This document shows positions 32,996 to 40,949 of a stretch of 45,318 nt of DNA, piece by piece. A program made the translations under genes and the position numbers. Under the pieces are notes generated by a model. That model saw nothing but the letters and a program-made list of their open reading frames with translations, had not been told where the DNA came from and made no database searches. Origin of the DNA: PFJX01 sp038215555 (GTDB lineage: Bacteria > Pseudomonadota > Gammaproteobacteria > Burkholderiales > Thiobacillaceae); assembly GCA_038215555.1 (NCBI GenBank), contig JBBQQT010000007.1:1-45318 (forward strand), read 5' to 3'. Numbering within the stretch: position 1 is the stretch's first letter; each line of letters opens with the position of its first letter.

Positions 32996-33912
32996 ATCCG
33001 GCATTTACCCTGCTGATTGTGGATGACGAAAAGCAGAACCGCGCCCTGCTGACAGAATTGCTGCAGGAGGAATACCGCATCATCCTGGCCAAGGATGGTC
33101 GGCAAGCCCTCGATCGCGCCCGTGAACACAACCCCGATCTGATCCTGCTCGACGTGTTGATGCCGGAAATGGATGGCTACTCGGTGATTCGCGAACTCAA
33201 GAACGACGACAAGACGCGCAATATTCCAGTCATCTTCATCACCGCGCTCGATTCTGTCGGCGATGAGGAACGCGGCCTTGAACTGGGCGCCGTCGATTAC
33301 ATTTCAAAACCGTTCACCCCGGCGATCGTCCGGGTGCGCATTCGCAATCATCTGCAATCCGTGCATCAATGGCGTTTGCTGGAACAGATGGCGATGCTGG
33401 ACAGCCTCACCGGCATCCCCAACCGACGCCGTTTCAATGATGTGATGGAGCAGGAATGGCGCCGCTGCATGCGCGATGCTGTGCCGTTATCGTTGATCGT
33501 GGTTGACGTCGACCATTTCAAAGCCTTCAACGACAGTTATGGCCATGCTGCCGGCGACGAGGTGCTGCGCCGCATCGCCAGCACCCTGCAAACCTCGGTT
33601 CGCCGGCCGGGTGACTTCGTCGCCCGCTATGGCGGCGAAGAATTCGTCATGCTGTTGCCCGGCATCGACAGCGAAGGCGCCCGTCTGCTGGCGGAACACA
33701 CTCGCGCCGCCATCGAAGCCGAACATATTCCGCATGCGGTCTCCGATGCCGCACCCTGGATCACCATCAGCCTGGGCGGCGCGACCCGCATCCCGCAAGA
33801 AAATTGCGCTATCGCCGACCTGTTCTGCCTCGCCGACACCTGGCTCTATGAAGCCAAACACGGTGGCCGTAATCGCGTCGCCTGGGCGCCCGTTTCAGCC
33901 TGCTCAGCATAA
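32992..33912 (+). CDS. Response-regulator diguanylate cyclase (REC-GGDEF)
   Basis: 306 residues. The receiver domain (1-125) has the acidic pair DD at 11-12, phospho-Asp D54 (LILLDVLMPEMDG) and FITALDS. The GGDEF domain (about 135-300) has the active motif GGEEF at 214-218 and an intact product-inhibition I-site RPGD at 205-208, so it should make c-di-GMP and be feedback-controlled. The start is a TTG at 32992, supported by GGAGAG at 32981-32986; its TTGA overlaps the kinase stop. This is the natural output of the upstream phosphorelay, so the system would link a periplasmic/outer-membrane cue to c-di-GMP. Confidence 0.94.
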   Translation: MNPAFTLLIVDDEKQNRALLTELLQEEYRIILAKDGRQALDRAREHNPDLILLDVLMPEMDGYSVIRELKNDDKTRNIPVIFITALDSVGDEERGLELGAVDYISKPFTPAIVRVRIRNHLQSVHQWRLLEQMAMLDSLTGIPNRRRFNDVMEQEWRRCMRDAVPLSLIVVDVDHFKAFNDSYGHAAGDEVLRRIASTLQTSVRRPGDFVARYGGEEFVMLLPGIDSEGARLLAEHTRAAIEAEHIPHAVSDAAPWITISLGGATRIPQENCAIADLFCLADTWLYEAKHGGRNRVAWAPVSACSA

Positions 33913-33946
33913 ATCCGCACGCCGGCGGGCAAGCCGGAACAGGGTT

Positions 33947-34954
33947 TCAGCCAATGCCTTCGTCTTCCAGTTCGATATAGAAGGTCGAGGCAAAGCCATA
34001 TTCCTTCACCCGCGCCGGTTGCGTGCGGCAGAGCATGGCTTCCACCCGGGCGGCTTGAATCTGGGCGGCATCGACTGATTCAGGATAAAGACGGTGATGT
34101 TTTTCCACCGCCTCGGCCTGTTGTCGCGCCAGGTGTTCCAGCCGCTGACGCTCCTCGCGCGGTAGTGACGGCAGCATCAACAGGCACGGCGCTTGCCAGT
34201 CCAGGTAATCGCGCGCCAGGCGAGCGTATTCCTCGCCATGGCCGGTTTCAGCAAGGAAATATCGCGGTAACGCCGCAGCCGGCAAACGCGTCGGCAACTG
34301 TTCAATGGCGACTTGAATCGCCGCCATCACCGTGGCGCTGCCATCCAGCTCACGTCGGACCCAGATGGCGGCCGGTTTAGTGGCCGGATTTGTGGCCGGA
34401 TTTGTGGATATTTTCGCCGCCGCGAGTTGCCGTACCTGGCTGGCCAGCACCTCGGCCGCATCGGCCAGCGAGGCACATCTGAAGTTGGCCCGCGCCGCAT
34501 CGCCCACCCGCCAGGCGAGCGGCAAATCCAGATCCATTACCGCCGCCTCGGTCGCGCTCGCCAGCAGCGCCAGCGGCCGCAAACGCATATCCAGCAACCA
34601 AAGCTCGTAGATATCGATGAACGGAAAAATCGGCGACGCATGCGCCTCGAGCAGATAGTTGAAGAGCGCTGCGCCTTCCTGTTCCATGCGGCGAAAATCA
34701 GCCGAAGGATAGATCGGCCCGCGCATCAAACCGTGATCCGGCGACCAGCGACCGAAGCGGATATCGCTGATCAGCACGCGATGGCGATGCGCCCGAATGT
34801 CATCGCCCAACCCCTCCAGCAGCGCCTGGTTGCTGACATACAAATCCCAATGCCAACCATCCTGCGTCACCGCTTCCGCGCCGCCATGCCGAATCACCCG
34901 CATGACTCCGCGATAAGGGTTCAATTGCCGCTGTGAAAAACTGAGCATGACCAT
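33947..34954 (-). CDS. Protein of unknown function
   Basis: 335 residues from the ATG at 34954 (MVMLSFSQRQLNPYRGV); a TTG at 34990 would add 12. No signal peptide, membrane helix or family I recognise. Visible features are a Trp/Tyr-rich N-terminal half (WHWDLYVSNQALLEGLGDDI, HRVLISDIRFGRW, FPFIDIYELWLLDMRLRPLALL) and an acidic C-terminus (FYIELEDEGIG). A central 12-bp tandem repeat (34368-34403) encodes the NPATNPATKPA linker, which splits it into two probable domains. It starts about 50 bp after the ygiQ stop on the same strand and is convergent with the diguanylate cyclase gene. An operon with ygiQ is likely. Confidence 0.65.
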   Translation of the reverse strand: MVMLSFSQRQLNPYRGVMRVIRHGGAEAVTQDGWHWDLYVSNQALLEGLGDDIRAHRHRVLISDIRFGRWSPDHGLMRGPIYPSADFRRMEQEGAALFNYLLEAHASPIFPFIDIYELWLLDMRLRPLALLASATEAAVMDLDLPLAWRVGDAARANFRCASLADAAEVLASQVRQLAAAKISTNPATNPATKPAAIWVRRELDGSATVMAAIQVAIEQLPTRLPAAALPRYFLAETGHGEEYARLARDYLDWQAPCLLMLPSLPREERQRLEHLARQQAEAVEKHHRLYPESVDAAQIQAARVEAMLCRTQPARVKEYGFASTFYIELEDEGIG

Positions 34955-35005
34955 GCGCGAACGCTGCCAGGCCAATGCGGCAGCGATCAAGCCGGCTTGA
35001 TCAGG

Positions 35006-37384
35006 CTATTTCTTCGGCTTGCCTTCACTGCGGCCGCGACGACCACCGCCGGCGGGCGGAAATCCCGGCCGGGAGTTGGATTTTTCACCGGGTTTATCAC
35101 CATATCCTGCACCCGCATTACCAACCCGACCCGCGCCCCGCCGCGGCGGCGGCGCTTCCGCCTCGTTTGCACGCGGCCCGCGCGTGGGTCCATTCTGGCG
35201 CGGGGTGTCTTTGCGTGGCGGGACTTTGCGCAGACTCGGTGGCGCATGGATGTAGGCTTTTTCTTCGACTTCCGGTTTGCGCGCACCGCTGGGTTCAAAC
35301 CAACGGCCCGTGCCGGCGGGCTGAAAGCTGGGGATCAAATGGTGTTTGCCGTTGCCGATCAGGTCTTCGCGGCCCATTTCCTTCAGGGCTTCGCGCAGCA
35401 TCGGCCAATTTTCCGCGTCGTGGTAACGCAGGAAGGCCTTGTGCAGTTTGCGCACGCGGCCCTGCTTGGTGACCGCCACACTCTGCGCCCCGCGCAACAC
35501 CTTTTTCAGCGGGTTGAGTTCGCTGTGATACATCGTCGTGGCCATCGCCATCGGCGTCGGCAAAAAGGTCTGCACCTGATCCAGGCGGAACTTGTTGCGC
35601 TTCAGCCAGAGCGCCAGATTCAGCATATCCTCATTCGTCGTGCCGGGGTGGGCAGCGATGAAATACGGGATCAGATACTGCTCCTTGCCGGCTTCCTGCG
35701 AGTACTTTTCGAACAGTTGCTTGAAGCGGTCGTAGGCGCCCATGCCGGGCTTCATCATGTGGTTGAGCGGGCCTTCTTCCGTGTGTTCCGGCGCGATCTT
35801 GAGATAACCGCCGACGTGATGGGTGACCAGTTCCTTGACGTATTCCGGCGACTTCACGGCGAGGTCGTAACGCACGCCGGAGCCAATCAGGATCTTCTTG
35901 ATGCCGGGCAGCGCGCGCGCCTTGCGATAGACCTGGATCAGCGGGCCGTGATCGGTGTTCATGTTTTCGCAGATATCCGGAAACACGCAACTCAAACGGC
36001 GGCAGGCAGATTCGATCTTGGGGTCTTTGCAGGCCAGCCGATACATGTTGGCGGTAGGACCACCGAGGTCGGAAATGACGCCGGTGAAGCCGGGCGTCTT
36101 GTCACGGATGGCTTCGATCTCATGCAGGATGGATTCCTCCGAACGGCTCTGGATGATGCGGCCTTCGTGCTCGGTGATCGAGCAGAAAGTACAGCCACCG
36201 AAGCAACCGCGCATGATGTTGACGCTGAAACGGATCATCTCCCAGGCCGGAATCTTGGCACTGCCATAGCTGGGGTGCGGCGCGCGCGCATAAGGCGCAT
36301 CGAACACCGCATCCATTTCCGGCGTGGTCAGCGGAATCGGCGGCGGGTTCAACCAGACATCGCGCAGACCGGCGCCATCACCGTGCGCCTGCACCATCGC
36401 GCGGGCATTGCCGGGGTTGGATTCGAGGTGGAACACACGCGAGGCGTGGGCGTAGAGAATCGGATTCTTCTCGACCTGCTCGTAAGCCGGCAGGCGCACC
36501 ACGGTATGCGCGCGAGCAGCATGGATGGCGGCGAGACGGGCTTCCTTGGAAAGGAAGCGGATGGGCTGGGCTGTGGGCTCGGCCGCTGCCGCGACCGGTT
36601 CCGACGCAGCGATCATGCCCGTCGTCGCATACGGATCGGGATGTTTATCCACCCGACCCGGCGTATCCATCGCCAGCGAATCCAGCTCGCTCCATTCATC
36701 CGAAGGTTTCCAGCCATGGCTGACCATGAACACCGAGCCGCGCAGGTCGCGAATGTCCTTGATCGACTCGCCGCCGGCCAGGCGGTGGGTCAGGTCGACC
36801 AGCGCGCGTTCGGCGTTGCCGAACAGCAGCATATCGGCCTTGGAATCGAGCAGCACCGAGCGGCGCACGGTGTCCGACCAGTAGTCGTAATGCGCGATAC
36901 GGCGCAGGCTGCCTTCGATGCCGCCGATCACCACCGCCACATCCTTGTACGCCTCGCGGCAACGCTGGGCGTAGACGGTCAGAGCCCGATCAGGGCGTTT
37001 GTCGGGCGCTGCACCTGGCGTGTAGGCATCATCAGAACGGATTCTTCGCTCGGAGGTATAGCGATTCACCATCGAATCCATATTGCCGGCGGTGACGCCG
37101 AAATACAGGTTCGGCCGTCCCAGCGCGCGGAAAGGGTCGGCGGATTTCCAGTCCGGTTGCGCGATGATGCCGACGCGGAAACCCTGCGCTTCCAGCAAAC
37201 GCCCGATCAGCGCCATGCCAAAGCTGGGATGGTCGATGTAGGCATCGCCGGTGACCAGGATGACATCGCAACTGTCCCAGCCGAGGGCGTCCATTTCCTT
37301 CTTCGACATTGGAAGAAACTTGGAAACGCCGAAGCGTTTGGCCCAGTAAGGGCGATACGAGAAGAGAGGTTTGGCGGATTCCAT
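35006..37384 (-). CDS. YgiQ-family radical SAM protein
   Basis: 792 residues from the ATG at 37384 (MESAKPLFSYRPYWAKRFG); upstream in-frame codons exist to 37432 but the family starts here. The B12-binding-like/UPF0313 N-terminal half has GWDSCDVILVTGDAYIDHPSFG and VVIGGIEGSLRRIAHYDYW. The radical SAM cluster motif CxxxCxxC lies near residues 393-400 (MRGCFGGCTFCSITEH). The tail from about 720 is basic, Gly/Arg/Pro-rich and low-complexity. These proteins are widespread; their reaction is not known to me. A long open frame on the opposite strand here is a codon-bias shadow. Confidence 0.92.
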   Translation of the reverse strand: MESAKPLFSYRPYWAKRFGVSKFLPMSKKEMDALGWDSCDVILVTGDAYIDHPSFGMALIGRLLEAQGFRVGIIAQPDWKSADPFRALGRPNLYFGVTAGNMDSMVNRYTSERRIRSDDAYTPGAAPDKRPDRALTVYAQRCREAYKDVAVVIGGIEGSLRRIAHYDYWSDTVRRSVLLDSKADMLLFGNAERALVDLTHRLAGGESIKDIRDLRGSVFMVSHGWKPSDEWSELDSLAMDTPGRVDKHPDPYATTGMIAASEPVAAAAEPTAQPIRFLSKEARLAAIHAARAHTVVRLPAYEQVEKNPILYAHASRVFHLESNPGNARAMVQAHGDGAGLRDVWLNPPPIPLTTPEMDAVFDAPYARAPHPSYGSAKIPAWEMIRFSVNIMRGCFGGCTFCSITEHEGRIIQSRSEESILHEIEAIRDKTPGFTGVISDLGGPTANMYRLACKDPKIESACRRLSCVFPDICENMNTDHGPLIQVYRKARALPGIKKILIGSGVRYDLAVKSPEYVKELVTHHVGGYLKIAPEHTEEGPLNHMMKPGMGAYDRFKQLFEKYSQEAGKEQYLIPYFIAAHPGTTNEDMLNLALWLKRNKFRLDQVQTFLPTPMAMATTMYHSELNPLKKVLRGAQSVAVTKQGRVRKLHKAFLRYHDAENWPMLREALKEMGREDLIGNGKHHLIPSFQPAGTGRWFEPSGARKPEVEEKAYIHAPPSLRKVPPRKDTPRQNGPTRGPRANEAEAPPPRRGAGRVGNAGAGYGDKPGEKSNSRPGFPPAGGGRRGRSEGKPKK

Positions 37385-37404
37385 CGGGAACTCCCGTCGA
37401 TTTC

Positions 37405-37460
37405 GTAGGATGTGCCGTGCGCAGATCGGCACGCGGACCGGTGCGAACGGCGCACCCTAC
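37405..37460. repeat. REPIN-like inverted repeat, family 3
   Basis: GTAGGATGTGCCGTGCGCA (37405-37423) is inverted at TGCGAACGGCGCACCCTAC (37442-37460), 16 of 19 positions pairing. It fills the 84-bp gap between rhlE (-) and ygiQ (-) and has the GTAG head at both outer ends. Confidence 0.8.
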
Positions 37461-37468
37461 AGGTATTA

Positions 37469-39046
37469 CTAGGATTTGGTCGGCTTGCCGCTGAACAACG
37501 CAGACTGCGGTCGCGCAGTGTTGTGTGAGGCATTGTGCGACTCACGTCGATTCGGCGTCGGCGCGCCGGTGGCGACGGTGGGACGCGGCGGATTGCGCGG
37601 CCCGGCGGCAGCCGGCTTCGGTCCACCGGACGCGCCACGCGGCGCGCCCGAGGTTGGCTTGCCACCAGCGTAACCACCGGGTTTGCCACCGGTGCGCGGT
37701 TGACCGCGATTCTGATCGCTGCGGCCGGCACCTGCCTGACTGCGACTCTGGCCATTGCGCCCCGAACCTGCTCCACCTCTGCCCGGCTGACGTGGCGGGC
37801 GATCATCGTCACGATCGCTCAACGCGGCGGCCGACAGCGGCGGCGGCACGAAGCCTTCCACCACCACCACAGCGATCTGCCGTTTGATAAGACGCTCGAT
37901 GTCCTTCAGGTAATTCATTTCCTCGCGATCCACCAGCGATACCGCCGCGCCCGAGGTGCCGGCGCGGCCGGTGCGGCCGATGCGGTGCACATAGTCTTCC
38001 GGCACGTTGGGCAGCTCGAAGTTGACTACTTGCGGCAACTGGTCGATGTCGATGCCGCGCGCGGCGATATCGGTCGCCACCAGCACCTGCAGCTTGCTGC
38101 TCTTGAATTCGGCCAGTGCGCGGGTGCGCGCGGCCTGGCTCTTGTTGCCGTGAATCGCGGCGGCGGGAATGTTGTCCTTCAGCAACTTCTCGGCCAACTT
38201 GTTGGCACCGTGCTTGGTGCGGGTGAACACCAGCACCTGTTGCCAGTTGTGATGTTTGATCAGGTGAGACAACAGGTCTTTCTTGTGCGCCTGCGCCACC
38301 ATGTGCACCGACTGTTCGACCAGTTCGGAAGCGGTATTGCGGCGCGCCACTTCGACCGTGCCGGGATTGTTCAGCAGGCCGTTGGCGAGCAGCTTGATCT
38401 CGTCGGAAAAAGTCGCCGAGAACAGCAGGGTCTGGCGCTGCTTCGGAATCAGTGCGATGACTTTCTTGATGTCGCGGATGAAGCCCATGTCGAGCATGCG
38501 GTCGGCCTCATCGAGCACCAGGATTTCGACGCCGGACAGGTCCACCGTCTTCTGGCCGACGTGATCAAGCAAACGGCCGGGCGTGGCGACGAGGATATCG
38601 ACCTTGCCGCGCAACGCGGCGTATTGCGGATTGATGTTGACGCCGCCGAACATCACCATCGACTTGATGGTGACGTGCTTGCCGTAAGTACGCACCGATT
38701 CTTCGACCTGCGCCGCGAGTTCGCGCGTCGGCACCAAGATCAGGCAGCGCGGCCGACCAGGTTTGGCGACGGCGGCTTGCGTCGTGGTCAGCCGATGCAG
38801 AATCGGCAACGTGAAGCCGGCAGTCTTGCCGGTTCCGGTTTGCGCGGCGGCAAGCAGATCGCCACCTTTAAGAACTTGAGGGATAGCCTGTGCCTGAATC
38901 GGCGTCGGCGTCGTGTAGCCGGTTTCGGCAACCGCGCGCAGCAAAGGCTCGGACAGGCCGAGATCGGTGAATTTCACGCCAGTTGCAACAGCAATGGTCG
39001 GATCGGCGGACACGGTAGTGCCAGCGTTGGCAATGGGGGATGACAT
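37469..39046 (-). CDS. rhlE: DEAD-box RNA helicase, RhlE type
   Basis: 525 residues. Motifs in order: Q motif (FTDLGLSEPLLRAVAETGY...PTPIQAQAIP), I AAQTGTGKTAGF, Ia VPTRELAAQV, II LVLDEADRMLDMGF, III FSATF, then LVATDIAARGIDI and HRIGRTGRAG in the second RecA domain. The tail from about 400 is Gly/Arg/Pro-rich (RGGAGSGRNGQSRS and similar), an RNA-binding extension usual in RhlE of proteobacteria. It unwinds RNA in ribosome assembly and turnover, often in the cold. The start ATG at 39046 is 12 bp after AGGAG. Confidence 0.94.
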   Translation of the reverse strand: MSSPIANAGTTVSADPTIAVATGVKFTDLGLSEPLLRAVAETGYTTPTPIQAQAIPQVLKGGDLLAAAQTGTGKTAGFTLPILHRLTTTQAAVAKPGRPRCLILVPTRELAAQVEESVRTYGKHVTIKSMVMFGGVNINPQYAALRGKVDILVATPGRLLDHVGQKTVDLSGVEILVLDEADRMLDMGFIRDIKKVIALIPKQRQTLLFSATFSDEIKLLANGLLNNPGTVEVARRNTASELVEQSVHMVAQAHKKDLLSHLIKHHNWQQVLVFTRTKHGANKLAEKLLKDNIPAAAIHGNKSQAARTRALAEFKSSKLQVLVATDIAARGIDIDQLPQVVNFELPNVPEDYVHRIGRTGRAGTSGAAVSLVDREEMNYLKDIERLIKRQIAVVVVEGFVPPPLSAAALSDRDDDRPPRQPGRGGAGSGRNGQSRSQAGAGRSDQNRGQPRTGGKPGGYAGGKPTSGAPRGASGGPKPAAAGPRNPPRPTVATGAPTPNRRESHNASHNTARPQSALFSGKPTKS

Positions 39047-39209
39047 AGGGATTTACAGCTCCTGCGACGGCCTGTCGCGCGGATGGCGACACCAATCGAG
39101 GCAGACGAATAAGTGATCGGAATGATCAGAAAAAATGACGCCGCACGTCGATTGGTGAAGCGCGCGGAGGCGCGGATTGTACAGAAACACGCTGCTGGAT
39201 GTGGTAAGT

Positions 39210-39365
39210 GGCTGTCCCTGAATAACCTGGACATTCTGGACTGCACTGGTGGGCGCGCTGCCACGTTGCCGGCCGCTTGCGGGGAATGACCCTGCTGCGC
39301 GGCCGGCGCCTTGCATCGCATCCCTTCAGTACACCCATAACTATCCAGATTATTCACGGACAGCC
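39210..39365. repeat. Miniature element with terminal inverted repeats (dispersed repeat, copy B)
   Basis: Left end GGCTGTCCCTGAATAACCTGGA (from 39210) is inverted at the right end (39340-39365), 22 of 26 positions pairing. The interior, read on the minus strand, is the same repeat as copy A at 21061-21160 with about 83% identity. It has no open frame of its own, so it fits a non-autonomous, MITE-like element. No clear target-site duplication was seen. Confidence 0.7.
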
Positions 39366-39416
39366 CCCAAGCGTGCGAACCGGCCCGTTTCCTTCTCCCC
39401 CAACCCACTCTCAACC

Positions 39417-39440
39417 CCCTCTCCCGCTTGCGGGAGAGGG
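39417..39440. repeat. Perfect palindromic hairpin repeat
   Basis: CCCTCTCCCGC (39417-39427), loop TT, GCGGGAGAGGG (39430-39440): an 11-bp perfect stem. This short pyrimidine/purine palindrome is a familiar intergenic repeat type in proteobacteria. It lies between the MITE-like element and a REPIN. Confidence 0.75.
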
Positions 39441-39447
39441 GGGTAAG

Positions 39448-39519
39448 TAGGATGGGCCAAGCGCAGCGGGCCCATCAACACACGACGACAGATGGACCCG
39501 CTGCGCTTGGCCCATCCTA
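39448..39519. repeat. REPIN-like inverted repeat, family 4
   Basis: A 29-bp arm starting TAGGATGGGCCAAGCGCAGC (39448-39476) is inverted at 39491-39519 with one mismatch, around a 14-nt loop. Each arm is itself a hairpin (GATGGGC with GCCCATC). The preceding base makes the left head GTAGGATGGGCC. This is the common GTAG-headed REP of proteobacteria. Confidence 0.85.
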
Positions 39520-39589
39520 TGTTTTCTTCTTTTGATACCGAACATTTCAGTGCCGCTGCCAATGAGCAATGAACCGGGAAGTCTTCACG

Positions 39590-39772
39590 TTAATCGTTCA
39601 ACTCGACCCACACCGGTTGATGGTCGGAAGCCTTGGTTTCCGCATCCACAATCAAGGCTTTCAGCCGTGGTGCGATATCTTCGGTGATAAAGATGATATC
39701 AAAGCAGGCCGGCCGGTCGACGCGGCCATCCATGCCGCGTCCCCATTGGATATTCCAGCTTGGCAGTTTCAT
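39590..39772 (-). pseudogene. Internally deleted endonuclease/exonuclease/phosphatase-family remnant
   Basis: The 60-residue frame opens with MKLPSWNIQWGRGMDGRVDR, the first strand of an EEP-family protein, and then passes directly into CFDIIFITEDIAPRLK and ASDHQPVWVELND, the family's last segments with the catalytic SDHxP motif. A complete EEP protein has about 250-290 residues, so about 200 middle residues, with the catalytic Glu and most of the fold, are missing. The join is in frame. It cannot be an active enzyme; I read it as a deletion remnant. Confidence 0.7.
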
Positions 39773-39846
39773 CTTGGCCTCCCGGCAGCGCTTCTTGCTA
39801 TCAGAATTGCTGTGCAATGTACTTGCTGGCCCGAACGCGGTTCTAT

Positions 39847-40089
39847 CTAAGCCGCGGGTTCAGGCTGACTGAGATCGTCCGCCGCTTTATCCGAAACCGT
39901 TTCTGTTTCCACAGCAAAGCCCCAATCCCCCCACGTGTACCAATCCTCGCCAAGTATTTCGTAAGGGTGTTCGGTTCGCCCCGAACCGTTGCCGCACATC
40001 AAGGAATCTGCCGGGCAGTATTTGTCGCATCCCCAGCAAATTCGCTCGGGGTGCTTCGGATGTAACGGGAATCTTTGTGGCTTTTTCAT
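39847..40089 (-). CDS. DUF3079-family small Cys-rich protein
   Basis: 80 residues. The core KKPQRFPLHPKHPERICWGCDKYCPADSLMCGNGSGRTEHPYEILGEDW matches DUF3079 as I remember it: a C-W-G-C-x3-C-x7-C cluster (four cysteines) that probably binds a metal ion, followed by an acidic tail. Function unknown. The start ATG at 40089 (MKKPQRF) fits the family; a different frame back to 40108 has no such similarity. Confidence 0.8.
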   Translation of the reverse strand: MKKPQRFPLHPKHPERICWGCDKYCPADSLMCGNGSGRTEHPYEILGEDWYTWGDWGFAVETETVSDKAADDLSQPEPAA

Positions 40090-40161
40090 AGCCCATATTT
40101 TGCTTCAAACAGCACGCTTCAAACAGCAGGTGGACGCACCCGGAACTGCATTTCTAAAAAA

Positions 40162-40803
40162 CTATTCAGGTATTGATTTTTTTAATTTCCCGAACACAAA
40201 ACCCATCAGCCAATAAATCAAGCCAGAAATAGCCAAGGTCAACCACCACGACGCATATCCAGTTGAGATTGCCACCCACAACAACATTAACGGCAATAAT
40301 GAGGCTGAGACATAAAACAAGGTGACATCGGTTTTTATATTATTGTTTTTGCCATTTTTTGCACCCGCAAACTGTGCCGCAATAAACATGGAAATCATCG
40401 CCCATAACCCTGTCAGAAAAGCGCCGAGAAAAACATCAAACCCGAGTATCTCGCCGGCCGCTCTTTTTTTATTATTAAAATCACGCACATCGGTTTTCAT
40501 TTTTAATTTTTCATGCATGACAGCTTCTGCGATCAATGCTCGTTGCCTTGTTTTTTCCTCCTCATTTAAATCATCAACCTCAGTTGCAGACTGAATAGTG
40601 ACAGGTTTGTCTTGCAGCGTATCGGCAGAAGCGCTGCATGAAAAACAGAACACAAGGAGTGCGATAAAAACAAGGTGGATATAGCGGAAAACAGATTTTG
40701 AATCACGCTGTGATCCATCCAATTTCGCTTGATGGATCGTTTTCAAGGCAGCGTCGTTGATTCGACTCGCCAGATTGATATTTATGTTGAACAACGTAGT
40801 CAT
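40162..40803 (-). CDS. AT-rich membrane protein of unknown function
   Basis: 213 residues from the ATG at 40803, with GGAGAT about 6 bp upstream. Predicted layout: N-terminal 40 residues cytoplasmic, one hydrophobic helix at about 44-60 (LVFIALLVFCFSCSASA, which could be a signal anchor), an acidic/helical domain to about 115, and three helices at about 123-145, 160-180 and 188-205. The base composition is visibly AT-richer than all neighbours (runs such as tttttatattattgtttttgcc), so recent acquisition is likely. It lies downstream of the norB terminator on the same strand. I do not recognise it. Confidence 0.6.
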   Translation of the reverse strand: MTTLFNININLASRINDAALKTIHQAKLDGSQRDSKSVFRYIHLVFIALLVFCFSCSASADTLQDKPVTIQSATEVDDLNEEEKTRQRALIAEAVMHEKLKMKTDVRDFNNKKRAAGEILGFDVFLGAFLTGLWAMISMFIAAQFAGAKNGKNNNIKTDVTLFYVSASLLPLMLLWVAISTGYASWWLTLAISGLIYWLMGFVFGKLKKSIPE

Positions 40804-40877
40804 CTTTAATCTCCAAATAGCCTCAAGTCAGCATCACATGACTTGAACAACTCCGATCCAGATCAATCGTTCCATCA

Positions 40878-40906
40878 TAAAAAAACCCGCCGGCAAGCCG
40901 GCGGGT
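40878..40906 (-). terminator. Intrinsic terminator after norB
   Basis: On the minus strand ACCCGCCGG-CTTG-CCGGCGGGT is a strong 9-bp GC stem followed by TTTTTTA. It lies 44 bp beyond the norB stop, so it ends the nor transcript. Confidence 0.9.
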
Positions 40907-40949
40907 AAATCGCTATGCAGCGAGAGGAGATACCTTTAAACCAGCCGGA

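Larger units (their letters stand above)
39047..39589. other. Repeat-rich region without a gene
   Basis: About 540 bp upstream of rhlE. It holds a 156-bp element with terminal inverted repeats (39210-39365), a perfect 24-nt palindrome (39417-39440) and a long REPIN (39448-39519). The rhlE promoter should lie in 39060-39200, which is AT-richer. No reading frame with protein character is seen on either strand. Confidence 0.7.

Noticed and set aside
33922..33937. CCGGC-GCCGG hairpin between the convergent diguanylate cyclase gene and the unknown minus-strand gene
   Set aside because: Only 5 bp of stem and no T-run on either side; too weak to call a terminator.
34997..37408. 803-codon open frame on the plus strand opposite ygiQ
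   Set aside because: It mirrors the ygiQ codons and its translation is His/Arg/Gln-rich without any domain, as expected of an antisense shadow in GC-rich DNA.
37535..39043. 502-codon plus-strand frame opposite rhlE
   Set aside because: Shadow of rhlE; low-complexity Arg/His-rich translation without motifs.
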